Positions 56,505 to 64,000 of a stretch of DNA of 64,000 nucleotides are shown in pieces (positions within the stretch are counted from its first letter, which is position 1; every line of letters begins with the position of its first letter). Source of the stretch: Desulfuromonadaceae bacterium (GTDB taxonomy: Bacteria; Desulfobacterota; Desulfuromonadia; Geobacterales; Pseudopelobacteraceae); contig JAQUHA010000001.1 of assembly GCA_028683855.1 (NCBI GenBank), positions 1 to 64,000 on the forward strand. Direction: 5' to 3'. Below the pieces are notes generated by a model that was not told the DNA's origin, did not search any database, and worked only from the letters and a program-made list of their open reading frames with translations. Made by a program: the position numbers and the translations under genes.

Positions 56505-56684
56505 ATGAACGATTTTTTGACAATTATTCTGGTGGTTGCGGTCTGGTTTGTATTACAGAAATACATTCTCCCAGCTGCCGGTATTAGTACATGAATGTCT
56601 GACTCATGTGATCTCGGGGACCGGGATTCGAAAAGAGTAGATTCAAAAGTTGATGCAGAAATACAGAAAAGCCAAAAACCGTAA
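56505..56684 (+). CDS. Small membrane-anchored predicted selenoprotein (in-frame UGA at 56592)
   Basis: Reading UGA at 56592 as Sec gives a 59-residue protein: a transmembrane helix (FLTIILVVAVWFVLQ, about residues 4-18), a QKYILPAAGIST segment, U30, then MSDSC with Cys five residues later, and a charged tail ending in TAA at 56682. I recall short bacterial proteins with a similar LP..G..T-C/U-MSG-C pattern, but cannot verify this. ATCTCGG (56611-56617) and CCGGGAT (56621-56627) form a 7-base stem with a GGA loop, exactly 23 bases after UGA, as in the porin gene. GGGGG precedes the ATG. It lies divergently beside tRNA-Sec. The U-x4-C pair suggests a redox role. If UGA is a stop it is a 29-residue membrane peptide. 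Confidence 0.62.
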
Positions 56685-56898
56685 CAAAAATCAGTTCTTC
56701 TTGACGATGTTTACGGTCAATTCTGCGGGACCAGCAACCGGCAAGTTGGAAACGGAGAGGCTCCGGCTTTCCGATCCCATCAAAAGGGGTTCGCCGGATT
56801 TCTTCAAAAAGCGCAAAAATTCGTTCAGTCTGGCGTTTATCAGTTTTCAGCCAATAACGCAGATCATCCAGGGCAGTCGGGGTGAGTGTAACATTCAT
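56584..56898 (-). pseudogene. Remnant of a YoeB/Txe-family toxin
   Basis: From ATG 56898, about 65 residues match a YoeB/Txe toxin (LTPTALDDLRYWLKTDKRQ, GIGKPEPLRFQLAGCWSRRI, DRKHR). The family's last 20 residues (LVY..., CRxHY with the catalytic His-Tyr) are missing after 56704. The frame instead runs on into sequence that overlaps the small selenoprotein gene on the other strand. The antitoxin just upstream is also incomplete, so the module is decayed. Confidence 0.7.
56611..56627 (+). promoter_or_regulatory. Candidate SECIS hairpin for the small selenoprotein
   Basis: ATCTCGG and CCGGGAT pair over 7 bases (one U-G) with a GGA loop beginning with G. The loop starts 23 bases beyond UGA. The spacing and 3-base loop equal those of the hairpin after the porin UGA. 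Confidence 0.6.
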
Positions 56899-56966
56899 AG
56901 TCCAAGAGCATCCAAAGATGTTCGTTTGCCAGACTTGGCTTCCTGGATAGATTGAGTCAATATGGC
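56895..56966 (-). pseudogene. C-terminal remnant of a Phd/RelB-type antitoxin
   Basis: In the frame ending TGA at 56895, the sequence reads SIQEAKSGKRTSLDALGL, a common antitoxin C-terminus, and its stop overlaps the toxin ATG (ATGA). The DNA-binding N-terminal half is not recognisable upstream. It confirms that a toxin-antitoxin pair once stood here. Confidence 0.6.
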
Positions 56967-57086
56967 TACGATCTGCCCAAAGAAGCCGAAAGTATGTCCG
57001 CTTGAGTTGGAATGTTGACATGACAGTTCAAATAGCGGAAAACTGCTTTGGAGGCATCCCAATTAAAACGAGAGAGGGCTGAAACC

Positions 57087-57560
57087 ATGCGCATAGGACA
57101 CGGCTACGATGTTCACAGATTAGTGGAGGGGAGAAAGCTGATCATGGGGGGGGTGGATATCCCGTGGGAGAAAGGGTTGCTGGGTCATTCTGACGCCGAT
57201 GTTCTACTGCACGCAATTGCCGACGGAATTTTAGGTGGAATCGGCGAAGGTGATATCGGCAAACACTTCCCGGATACCGACCCCCGCTACAAGGGTGCAG
57301 ACAGCTTGAAACTGTTGGAGCACGTCATGAATCTGGCTGCAGACAAGGGTTACGAACTGGCTAACCTAGATGCTACAATTATTGCCCAAATGCCAAAGAT
57401 GGCTCCGCACATTCAGAGTATGCGGGAGAATATAGCAAGAGTACTGAAAGCCGACGTTTCCAAGGTCAACGTAAAGGCAACGACAGAAGAGGGTCTCGGA
57501 TTTACCGGCGTTGGTGAGGGGATAGCTGCACACGCCGTTGTATTGTTGAAACTGATTTAA
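57087..57560 (+). CDS. ispF: 2-C-methyl-D-erythritol 2,4-cyclodiphosphate synthase
   Basis: A 157-residue enzyme of the MEP isoprenoid pathway, which cyclises CDP-ME-2-phosphate. Metal ligands are in DVHR (D8, H10) and the [15 protein letters not shown] segment; the C-terminal [17 protein letters not shown] loop is canonical. The frame is open to 57048, but ATG 57087 ([11 protein letters not shown]) is the family start, although its upstream AGAGAGGG is 8-10 bases away. ispD is not adjacent, and the gene appears monocistronic. Confidence 0.97.
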   Translation: MRIGHGYDVHRLVEGRKLIMGGVDIPWEKGLLGHSDADVLLHAIADGILGGIGEGDIGKHFPDTDPRYKGADSLKLLEHVMNLAADKGYELANLDATIIAQMPKMAPHIQSMRENIARVLKADVSKVNVKATTEEGLGFTGVGEGIAAHAVVLLKLI

Positions 57561-57611
57561 CAACCGGATTCTTTACATTGACAATAAGACATAATTAATG
57601 GATCATCTGCC

Positions 57612-59099
57612 ATGCTGAAATTACGGCGTTTATCGATTGTCGATTTTAGCCGAAAAAGGGGCGTGCGGGTGTATTCGTTATTTAAAATATGTATAAACAT
57701 CGCACATGTTCTTGCACTTGTTTTTTTGACAGGCTGCGCAGCCTCCTCCACTTTCACCCCCTATCCAGATAAAATACAGCCACTTATAAACTCATTATCG
57801 AATCGAACTCTTCTCGACACCTCGAAAACCCTGCAGAGCGAGAGTAAAGGCAAAGACCAGATTCTCTACAATATGGAGTTAGGGCGTTATTCACAGCTTA
57901 CCGGTGATATTAGCAACAGTATGTCCGACTTTAGCAGATCAATCGAAAAAAACCGTGAAAACGACGAGAAATCACTGATTTCAGCTTCAGGCGTTGGCTC
58001 AAATCTGGCGGCTATTATCGTAAACGACAACGCCATACCATACGAAGCAGAGGGGTATGAGCGAGTACTTCTGCACCACTATCAGGCTCTTAATTATCTA
58101 AGAAAAAATGATCTTGAAGGTGCAGGGGTCGAGGTTAGACGTGCCAATTCTGAACAGAATGACTCTCTGAAACGGTTTGAAAAAGAGCTTTTGAAAAGCG
58201 AAAAGGAAGCGGCTGATAAACGCGTTGATTCCAATAATGTTTCTAATATCGCGTCAAAGTACGCACAGATGGATGAGGTAGCCGGGAGAGTAAAGAACTC
58301 TTTCCAGAATGCATATACATTCTACATTTCCGCCTTTATTTATGAACTACTGAAGCAGCCAAATGATGCATATATCGATTATAAGAAGGCATTGGAGATT
58401 TATCCTGAAAACAGATATCTGCAAAAAGATGTACTGCGGCTTGCAAAAATACTGGATATGCGTGAGGAACTTGACGAGCTGAAAAAGCGCTTTAGTATTG
58501 AAGAGCATCAGTTTGATATCGTGAGTGAGGAGACAGGCGAGCTTCTTGTCATCTTCGAGGATGGATTCGCGCCACGGAAACATGAAATAAAGATTCCTAT
58601 CCCCGCAGGGAGAGGCGGCATTGTAACAATTGCATTTCCGATCTATCAGGAGAAATGGTCAAACCAACTACCATTACATATTTTCAATAACAACAGCGAG
58701 TTGGGAAGTACTGAACCAATATGTGACATCAGGGCACTGGCAGTAAAAGCATTAGAAGAGAAGATTCCGATGATTGCTGTCCGTCAGATTATTCGTGCTG
58801 TCGCAAAGGGTGTGACGTCTGCTGAGGCGAAAAAGAGAGCTGGCGACCTTGGAGAGCTTGCAGCTATTCTCTGGAATATTGTAAGTGAAAGTGCGGATCT
58901 GCGAAGCTGGCTGACTTTACCATCAAACGCTCAGATACTGCGAACTAATCTGCCGACTGGGAGCTACAGACTGAATCTGAAACACCCGATGACTGACGGC
59001 GCTGCGCATCTTGATCTTAATGTGACCCCTGAAAGTAAAAGCATACTGTTTGTCAATCGAGCCGGCAGGCAGCTGTACAGCTCGGTTATGCAATTCTAA
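57612..59099 (+). CDS. COG3014-like lipoprotein, helical-repeat type
   Basis: Up to 495 residues. A lipobox LTGC with C42 follows a hydrophobic core; a GTG at 57669 after AAAAGGGG would give a more typical lipoprotein signal than the ATG at 57612. The mature part is helical with TPR-like stretches (ELGRYSQLTGDISNSMSDFSRSI; KALEIYPENRYLQKDVLRLAK). This family often occurs with LpoB and YcfL homologs, as here. It opens a run of six same-strand exported proteins (57612-62918), probably an outer-membrane or peptidoglycan-related operon. No enzymatic motif is seen. Confidence 0.8.
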   Translation: MLKLRRLSIVDFSRKRGVRVYSLFKICINIAHVLALVFLTGCAASSTFTPYPDKIQPLINSLSNRTLLDTSKTLQSESKGKDQILYNMELGRYSQLTGDISNSMSDFSRSIEKNRENDEKSLISASGVGSNLAAIIVNDNAIPYEAEGYERVLLHHYQALNYLRKNDLEGAGVEVRRANSEQNDSLKRFEKELLKSEKEAADKRVDSNNVSNIASKYAQMDEVAGRVKNSFQNAYTFYISAFIYELLKQPNDAYIDYKKALEIYPENRYLQKDVLRLAKILDMREELDELKKRFSIEEHQFDIVSEETGELLVIFEDGFAPRKHEIKIPIPAGRGGIVTIAFPIYQEKWSNQLPLHIFNNNSELGSTEPICDIRALAVKALEEKIPMIAVRQIIRAVAKGVTSAEAKKRAGDLGELAAILWNIVSESADLRSWLTLPSNAQILRTNLPTGSYRLNLKHPMTDGAAHLDLNVTPESKSILFVNRAGRQLYSSVMQF

Positions 59100-59121
59100 A
59101 CCAGTTGAAAGGAGTGCGTGT

Positions 59122-60258
59122 ATGAGATTAATTCTGATGGTAATTTGTACTGTTTTTTTGGCTGCCTTTCCAACTGTAAGCAGCTTTGCTGAAGAGAGTT
59201 CTCCGGCTCCCCACCCTTTAAATGCAGCAATTTTTATACAGAATCGTGCAGGGGTTGAGTTTTCGGAGAAGCTGGATTTACTGAATGATCTTTTAACGAC
59301 ACGCTTAACAGAAAAGGGATTTTCAGTTATTGACCGAAGCGTGGTCGTTGAAAAATTTCGGGAAGCCCGCAACCTTGAACCAGAGTTACAAAGAGATCTA
59401 AAAGCATTGGATAAAACAGCTGAAGGCTCTGATTCAGCTTCCGGAGTGGAAAATTCAATATCCGATGCCTCGGCGCTGCGAATAGCTCAGATGATAGGGG
59501 CTGATTATCTCATAATGGCTTCGCTTACATCGTACGGAGAGGAGACGAAAACTTTTAATGGAGAGGGGACCCTGTACGGCAGTAACAATAAAAGCCGGAT
59601 TTACAAGCTTAGAATTGGCTTGAAAGTTCTTGAAGGGAACTCAGGAGGAACGGTCTATGGAGACATGGTTTCAGTATCTGAGCGTGTTGCAGTTGTTGAG
59701 CGCCTGGAGATAGAGTCAACTGAGATTATTAATAAACTTCTGGATGCAGGAGCAATTAAACTTGCAGAAAATATCAGCGGTAAGCTTCAAAAAATCAGGG
59801 ATGTGAGAGTCAAGACAGCCGCAGTTGTCGAATTTTCGGTGCAAAGCAATGTGGATGCTGCGGATGTCGAACTTGACGGGGTTGCAATAGGCTCAACTCC
59901 AGGGCGCTTTGTTGCTGCTCCTGGCTTGCATCAGCTCCGGATTTCAAAACAGTGGCTAACCCCTTGGGACAGAACAGTTAATATTTTTGCAAATCAGACT
60001 CTTAACGTGACTCTTGAGCTCTCTCCCGAAGGGATCAGACGATATTCCACCCTTGAAAAACTTAAGCTTGACATTGCAAACAGCAGAATGCGAACAGAGA
60101 TGGAGGAGCAAGAACGAAAAGCTGAGATTGATACAAGCAGGGAACAGAGTGATGCCGATGCTTACTCCAAAAAAGCCGTTGCCGATGGCGAAAGAAAAAA
60201 ACTTGAAGAGAGCTATGATCGTATTGAGGGAGCACCCTCAACCATAATTTATAAATAG
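59122..60258 (+). CDS. Periplasmic protein with CsgG/PBP-activator-like N-terminal fold and PEGA domain
   Basis: A 378-residue protein from ATG 59122 (AAAGGAG before it), with a signal peptide ending near SSFA. Residues 30-215 resemble the CsgG/LpoB-like fold (IADYLI-type strands: ASALRIAQMIGADYLIMASL). A PEGA domain follows (DAADVELDGVAIGSTPGRFVAAPGLHQLRI), then a C-terminal coiled coil rich in Glu and Lys. PEGA domains are surface- or wall-associated. It is the second gene of the lipoprotein operon. Confidence 0.78.
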   Translation: MRLILMVICTVFLAAFPTVSSFAEESSPAPHPLNAAIFIQNRAGVEFSEKLDLLNDLLTTRLTEKGFSVIDRSVVVEKFREARNLEPELQRDLKALDKTAEGSDSASGVENSISDASALRIAQMIGADYLIMASLTSYGEETKTFNGEGTLYGSNNKSRIYKLRIGLKVLEGNSGGTVYGDMVSVSERVAVVERLEIESTEIINKLLDAGAIKLAENISGKLQKIRDVRVKTAAVVEFSVQSNVDAADVELDGVAIGSTPGRFVAAPGLHQLRISKQWLTPWDRTVNIFANQTLNVTLELSPEGIRRYSTLEKLKLDIANSRMRTEMEEQERKAEIDTSREQSDADAYSKKAVADGERKKLEESYDRIEGAPSTIIYK

Positions 60259-60271
60259 AATGGAGAGCAGA

Positions 60272-61297
60272 ATGAAGATAATTCAACGATTTGCATCCGT
60301 GGTTATTGCATTAACTCTTATAATACCACTCTCTGTCTCTGCAGCAGAGTTGAGTAAAGGTGAAAAGGATACGATATTTATCGGGCAGCTTAAAATTCAG
60401 CCTTCCGTTGTTGAAATGGCAGAGAGAAAAAACCGTCTCCCCGAACTCAGGCGGATATTTAACTCTCTGGAGACTCAATTCATCTCTTCACTTAATTCAA
60501 CAAGGGTTTTTCAGCTTGTTGAGAGGAGTCGCAAATCTGATATTGAGCTCGAACAGGCTTTTGCAGCTGCATCTGTCGATCCTGATGACAAAAATGCGGC
60601 ACAGGCAGGAAAAATGGCAGGGGCAAAGTTTGCGTTTCTGCCGCAGATTGACGGCTTTGAAGATTCATCTGAGACTGCAGAATATCAAGGAATTGGTCGT
60701 GCATCGATGACGCGCAGACTTTTTATCTCTGCTACGGTTCAGGTTGTTGATACAACAACAGGCAAAATGCTTCCAGATTCTCCGAGCATCCAGCTTACAA
60801 AAACCGAGGAGATCGAAAATGCCAGGTTAGGTCAGCTCTCCGGCAGTGATCAGATTATTGTTGCTCTTGCCAGAGAGATGGCATCAAAACTGTCTCAGGA
60901 GTTGGTTGGTTTCCTTAGACCGGCAAAGGTGTTAAGTGTTACTGGCAGACAGATTATGTTCAACAGAGGCACCGAAGCGGGGTTCAACAAGGGTGATCTG
61001 CTGGACATATATGCCGTTCAGGACGTAAAGGATGATGATACCGGCGAGACATTCCGTAATGAAGTGCCGGTTGGGAGAGCAATAATCAAACGGATAGATA
61101 AAAATCAGAGTTATGCTAATATCGACGGTGATGATATGGGGATAACAAAAGGGTGCGTGGTTCGTTTTTTGAAAACTGCCGCAGAACGCGCTGCAGATGG
61201 GAGAGAACCGACCGACGGAACTCAGCCAGATTTTGAGAGCAAAACGGATTCGGAGAACACTCCGGGATCAAGCGAAAAACCACTAAAATGGAAGTAG
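60272..61297 (+). CDS. Exported CsgG-like protein
   Basis: A 341-residue protein with a signal peptide (cleavage after VSAA) and ATG 60272 with GGAG eight bases before it. The N-terminal 190 residues look like CsgG/TolB-N folds (IFIGQLKIQPSVVEMA, QFISSLNSTRVFQLVERS, AGAKFAFLPQIDGF). The C-terminal 110 residues form a small beta domain (GRQIMFNRGTEAGFNKGDLLDIY) like those in FlgT/CsgG-associated proteins. The tail is acidic low complexity. It fits an operon of envelope proteins. Confidence 0.78.
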   Translation: MKIIQRFASVVIALTLIIPLSVSAAELSKGEKDTIFIGQLKIQPSVVEMAERKNRLPELRRIFNSLETQFISSLNSTRVFQLVERSRKSDIELEQAFAAASVDPDDKNAAQAGKMAGAKFAFLPQIDGFEDSSETAEYQGIGRASMTRRLFISATVQVVDTTTGKMLPDSPSIQLTKTEEIENARLGQLSGSDQIIVALAREMASKLSQELVGFLRPAKVLSVTGRQIMFNRGTEAGFNKGDLLDIYAVQDVKDDDTGETFRNEVPVGRAIIKRIDKNQSYANIDGDDMGITKGCVVRFLKTAAERAADGREPTDGTQPDFESKTDSENTPGSSEKPLKWK

Positions 61298-61306
61298 GGG
61301 GTACTT

Positions 61307-61750
61307 ATGAAGAACACCGGCAATTTAATAGCCAGTAATGTTTCAGCTATTGCCCTGATTGCCTCATTGGGGCTGACAGGCTGCAGCACAACGGCAGGGG
61401 TTGAAACAACCGGCAAGACGTCGTGGGATGAAGAGGGGGCAAGAACTCTTGAGAAGAAAGTCGTTTTCAACAATAGCGGATTAAAGGGGGATATTGAAAT
61501 AGTCGACGCAAAAAGCGCACTCGCAGGTGACATCATGAAAGCTCAGGTAACTCTGCGCTCGAAAGATAGTGATACAATCCCATTTCAATACCGTTTTGAC
61601 TGGTATGATGCAAACGGCATGGAGATCAACTCAGGCTCAGGATCGTGGAAACCGCTTATTATCTATGGGCGTGAAAGCAAAACAGTTCAGAGCGTTGCCC
61701 CTGACCCAAGAGGGAGGGAGTTTAAGCTTAAAATCCGTGAGCCTGATTAA
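61307..61750 (+). CDS. YcfL/DUF1425-like lipoprotein
   Basis: A 147-residue lipoprotein with lipobox GLTGC (C26). The mature domain (VVFNNSGLKGDIEIVDAKS, FQYRFDWYDANGMEI, SWKPLIIYGRESKTVQSVAPDP) matches DUF1425 (YcfL). In E. coli ycfL lies next to lpoB, and the same order is kept here, which supports a peptidoglycan-associated role. Confidence 0.87.
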   Translation: MKNTGNLIASNVSAIALIASLGLTGCSTTAGVETTGKTSWDEEGARTLEKKVVFNNSGLKGDIEIVDAKSALAGDIMKAQVTLRSKDSDTIPFQYRFDWYDANGMEINSGSGSWKPLIIYGRESKTVQSVAPDPRGREFKLKIREPD

Positions 61751-61818
61751 CATCTCAGGTTTTGAGTTATAACGATAGATTCATATTTATTACTTCAATA
61801 AAAGCGAGGATACGGGTT

Positions 61819-62421
61819 ATGAAATTTGGAATTAAAATGATTCTGGCTGCTGCCGTAATTGGCTCTTTATCCCTTTCGGGGTGTGCATCAACAATTCAGT
61901 ATGGTGATGCCGGTTCGGCTAAACCGCTCTCCACGGAATTTGGATCATCAGATCTCCAGCAGATTGCTGAGACAATGGTTGACTCCATGATCAGCTTTCC
62001 GCCGATGGTAGAGTTAACGTCCTCTAGGCGACCAGTTGTAACGGTTGATAAAGTCAAAAACAAGACCATGCAGCACATTGATACTGAATCCGTAACTGAT
62101 TCAATCAGAGCGAAACTGATCCGTTCCGGAAAATTTCGTTTCATAGACCGAACTACAGATGCACAGACTGTTGAAGAGCTCAAAATTCAGCAGGACAGTG
62201 GGCTTGTCGATAAGAAGAGTGCCGTAAAATTCGGGCAGCAGATAGGAGCGGAGTTTCTGCTGACCTCCAATTTTTCGGAGATAAGGCAGAGGGCAGGCGA
62301 TACTACAGATGTTTACTACAAGTTCACAATGTCACTAAAAAATCTGAAAACAGGTATTCTGGAGTGGTCAGACGAAAAAGAGATCCGGAAGGTTTTTAAA
62401 CGCGGTACTTTTGGAGGGTAA
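61819..62421 (+). CDS. lpoB: Penicillin-binding protein activator LpoB
   Basis: A 200-residue lipoprotein (lipobox SLSGC). LpoB activates the bifunctional peptidoglycan synthase PBP1b from the outer membrane. Family landmarks are SSDLQQIAETMVDSM, VDKVKNKTMQHIDTESVTDSIR, RFIDRTTDAQTVEELKIQQDSGLVD and EFLLTSNFSEIRQRAG. The frame is open to 61762, but ATG 61819 begins the lipoprotein signal. The PBP1b partner is not in this window. Confidence 0.92.
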   Translation: MKFGIKMILAAAVIGSLSLSGCASTIQYGDAGSAKPLSTEFGSSDLQQIAETMVDSMISFPPMVELTSSRRPVVTVDKVKNKTMQHIDTESVTDSIRAKLIRSGKFRFIDRTTDAQTVEELKIQQDSGLVDKKSAVKFGQQIGAEFLLTSNFSEIRQRAGDTTDVYYKFTMSLKNLKTGILEWSDEKEIRKVFKRGTFGG

Positions 62422-62423
62422 AA

Positions 62424-62918
62424 ATGAAGAAACTTATACTGTTACTACCCGCAATTCTGATGCTCTTTGCCTGCTCCGCTGTAAAGCCTGATTTCGCTTT
62501 TATGGAAAAAACTGCGGTGGATCAGAACACAGGGCTTACCTGGGCACGCAATGCTAATATGCCGGGGAGACCGCTTATGTGGAGAGGCGAAGATAATGTT
62601 TATGAGTATATGAAAAGATTGAATGAAACGAATTATGCCGGTTATGCCGACTGGAGGGTTCCATCTAAGGAAGAGATTGGCGAACTGATAGAATATGCCA
62701 AATCGATGGGTTATGATAAAACTAAAATGGATACATGGCCATACCAGAAACTCCGTCAACTCGGCTTTATCGATGTCAGAGATTACGATTACTGGACTTC
62801 CACCCGCCAATCTTCAACTGAAATGTGGACAGCAGACCTCACAACCGGAAGGGTCGCTCCAAAACCTGAAAGCAAGCCTTACTGCCTCTGGCCGGTTAGA
62901 GGAAGCAGCGGACGTTGA
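62424..62918 (+). CDS. DUF1566 lipoprotein
   Basis: A 164-residue lipoprotein with LLFAC lipobox and a DUF1566 domain: VDQNTGLTWARNAN, NYAGYADWRVPSKEEIGELIE, and a YDYWTSTRQSSTEMWTADLTTGRV pattern ending in CLWPVRG. DUF1566 is a C-type-lectin-like fold often found in exported proteins; ligand unknown. It starts 2 bases after lpoB and is the last gene of the operon, followed by a strong terminator. Confidence 0.88.
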   Translation: MKKLILLLPAILMLFACSAVKPDFAFMEKTAVDQNTGLTWARNANMPGRPLMWRGEDNVYEYMKRLNETNYAGYADWRVPSKEEIGELIEYAKSMGYDKTKMDTWPYQKLRQLGFIDVRDYDYWTSTRQSSTEMWTADLTTGRVAPKPESKPYCLWPVRGSSGR

Positions 62919-62974
62919 TTTAATCAGGTTTTAACCGAACAGTCATTAAATTTAAGCAAAATAGCTCATAAAAC

Positions 62975-63002
62975 AAGCCCCGTGGAATTTTCCAGGGGGC
63001 TT
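62975..63002. terminator. Bidirectional terminator after the lipoprotein operon
   Basis: AAGCCCC-G-TGGA and TCCA-G-GGGGCTT form an 11-pair stem with a single G-G mismatch and an ATTT loop, followed by TTAATTTTAT on the plus strand. The convergent small gene ends 33 bases beyond it. Confidence 0.8.
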
Positions 63003-63034
63003 AATTTTATCCGCGGTACTCTATGTCGCTTTTT

Positions 63035-63169
63035 TTACTTCACGCAGGTGCCTGATTTAATCTGTGTACGTGTACCGGACTTGCTCTGTGTTTTTGTGGC
63101 TGCAAATGCTGACATACCGATTGACATTGCAAGGATGGCTGCTGTTGCTACGATAACGATCTTTTTCAT
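63035..63169 (-). CDS. Small exported peptide, unknown
   Basis: A 44-residue protein: a signal peptide (KIVIVATAAILAMSIGMSAFA) followed by a mature part of about 21 residues rich in Thr, Ser, Lys and ending in GTCVK, containing one Cys. The ATG at 63169 is preceded by GGAGTAAC. Similar tiny exported peptides are common in this group of bacteria; function unknown. Confidence 0.6.
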   Translation of the reverse strand: MKKIVIVATAAILAMSIGMSAFAATKTQSKSGTRTQIKSGTCVK

Positions 63170-63355
63170 GGTGTTACTCCTTCTTATAGAGAAATAGTCC
63201 TTCTGATCTTTATAAGAGCAGTCGCCATGCCAACTTTTTAAGCAGCTAATATTGTTGCAAATTTTTCTACACCATCCAGTTTTCACCTATTATTTACTGC
63301 AAAATATGCATCTGCTCCCGAACAGCCTGCACCTGCGGGGCTGACAGCTAAATAT

Positions 63356-64000
63356 TTAAGAGCAGACCTCATCCGTGACTTTTTTCAGAACATCCCGCAA
63401 CTGCTCGTAGTTATAAGGTTTACTGATTAAGCCATCAGTCTTATCAATATTTATTCGTGAAGCAACTTCAGCGTCACCAAAACCGCTTGAAAGGATAATC
63501 GGCAGATCTGGACGAATCTTTTTCAGTTCACGGAACATTTCGTACCCATCCATGACCGGCATACCCAGATCCGTTAAGACAACACCTATTTCTTCAGCGT
63601 TAAGCTGAAAGATATCAACCCCTTCCCTTCCATTTGAAGCTTCTATAACATTATATCCAAGTTTATCGAGCATCATTCTGGCTACATTACGAACCTGTTG
63701 TTCATCCTCAACCAAAAGTACAGTCGCACCGACCCTGCATGACTTTGAAGCCGGCAAAAGAGTGGCATCTCTGTCGGGGTGACTCCTTATAACCGGAAAA
63801 CATACTTTAAAACAGCTCCCCATGCCTGGTTCGCTGAAAAGCTGCAACACCCCTTTATGCGCCTGAATAATACCAAGCACTACTGACATACCGAGACCAC
63901 GCCCGTAAAATTTTGTCGTATAAAACGGCTCGAATATTCGCTTTTTTGTCTCTTCGTCCATGCCTGAGCCGTTATCTGCGACCTCCAGACATACATATTC
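63356..64000 (-). CDS. Hybrid sensor histidine kinase with C-terminal receiver (partial, N-terminus off the window)
   Basis: An open frame continues to the right edge; the first visible residues, EYVCLEVADNGSGM, are the end of the N-to-G1 region, so the gene starts outside. The ATPase part has DNGSGM, FEPFYTTK and GRGLGMSVV. The C-terminal receiver has the acidic pair in LLVEDEQ, phosphoacceptor Asp in VVLTDLGMPVMDG, a Ser (SSGF) at the Thr position and the Lys of ISKPYN. An ATG at 63961 lies inside the kinase domain and is not the real start. The layout is typical of PAS-type hybrid kinases of this group. Confidence 0.92.
   Translation of the reverse strand, partial: EYVCLEVADNGSGMDEETKKRIFEPFYTTKFYGRGLGMSVVLGIIQAHKGVLQLFSEPGMGSCFKVCFPVIRSHPDRDATLLPASKSCRVGATVLLVEDEQQVRNVARMMLDKLGYNVIEASNGREGVDIFQLNAEEIGVVLTDLGMPVMDGYEMFRELKKIRPDLPIILSSGFGDAEVASRINIDKTDGLISKPYNYEQLRDVLKKVTDEVCS

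Overview
The window reads as a chromosomal segment of a Geobacter-like bacterium (Desulfuromonadota, formerly Deltaproteobacteria). The basis is gene content: a very large secreted multicopper oxidase like Geobacter OmpB or Leptothrix MofA, a DmsE/MtrA-type decaheme cytochrome with its MtrB/PioB-type porin, a selenocysteine locus, and typical core genes. No species call is possible from sequence alone.

Layout. 1-10130 (minus strand): a metal-redox or copper cluster with a partial giant multicopper oxidase, a small basic exported protein, a c-type cytochrome fused to a periplasmic-binding domain, a Sco1-like protein, an exported FKBP isomerase and a single-domain response regulator. 10379-24695: core genes, namely gyrA, a pseudo-receiver membrane protein, rimO, a histidine kinase/NtrC-type regulator pair, an Omp85-like barrel, proA, a CoA-binding protein, a HEAT-like protein and gpsA. 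About 24.8-46.5 kb: an accessory island bounded by gene remnants (DnaB N-terminus on the left, broken alpha/beta hydrolase on the right). It carries nucleases, an AlbA/Schlafen-like protein, RhuM, ssb, a possible single-domain clamp-like protein, HipAB and two related sigma/anti-sigma modules. 46.5-56.7 kb: SIMPL protein, LysR regulator, decaheme cytochrome plus porin, selA, selB, tRNA-Sec and a tiny membrane protein. 57.1-64 kb: ispF, a lipoprotein operon containing lpoB and a ycfL-like gene, and a partial hybrid kinase.

Two results stand out. (1) The overlapping genes at 30050-36623 encode a small protein, a sigma-like protein, a ZAS-type zinc-finger anti-sigma-like protein, a Lon-type Ser/Lys protease domain without its own AAA+ module, and a P-loop ATPase with TPR repeats. 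I infer a sensor-activated proteolysis circuit that frees a sigma factor, analogous in logic to the CRISPR-linked CalpL/CalpT/CalpS system but lacking CRISPR or SAVED parts. A second sigma/anti-sigma pair at 25499-28452 lacks its own protease. (2) Two genes contain in-frame UGA codons, each followed by a hairpin that fits the bacterial SECIS pattern with the same 23-nt spacing: the MtrB/PioB-like porin (UGA at 52046) and a 59-residue membrane protein (UGA at 56592). Both lie beside selA, selB and tRNA-Sec. The porin would be a selenoprotein in an extracellular electron-transfer conduit, which I do not know to have been described.
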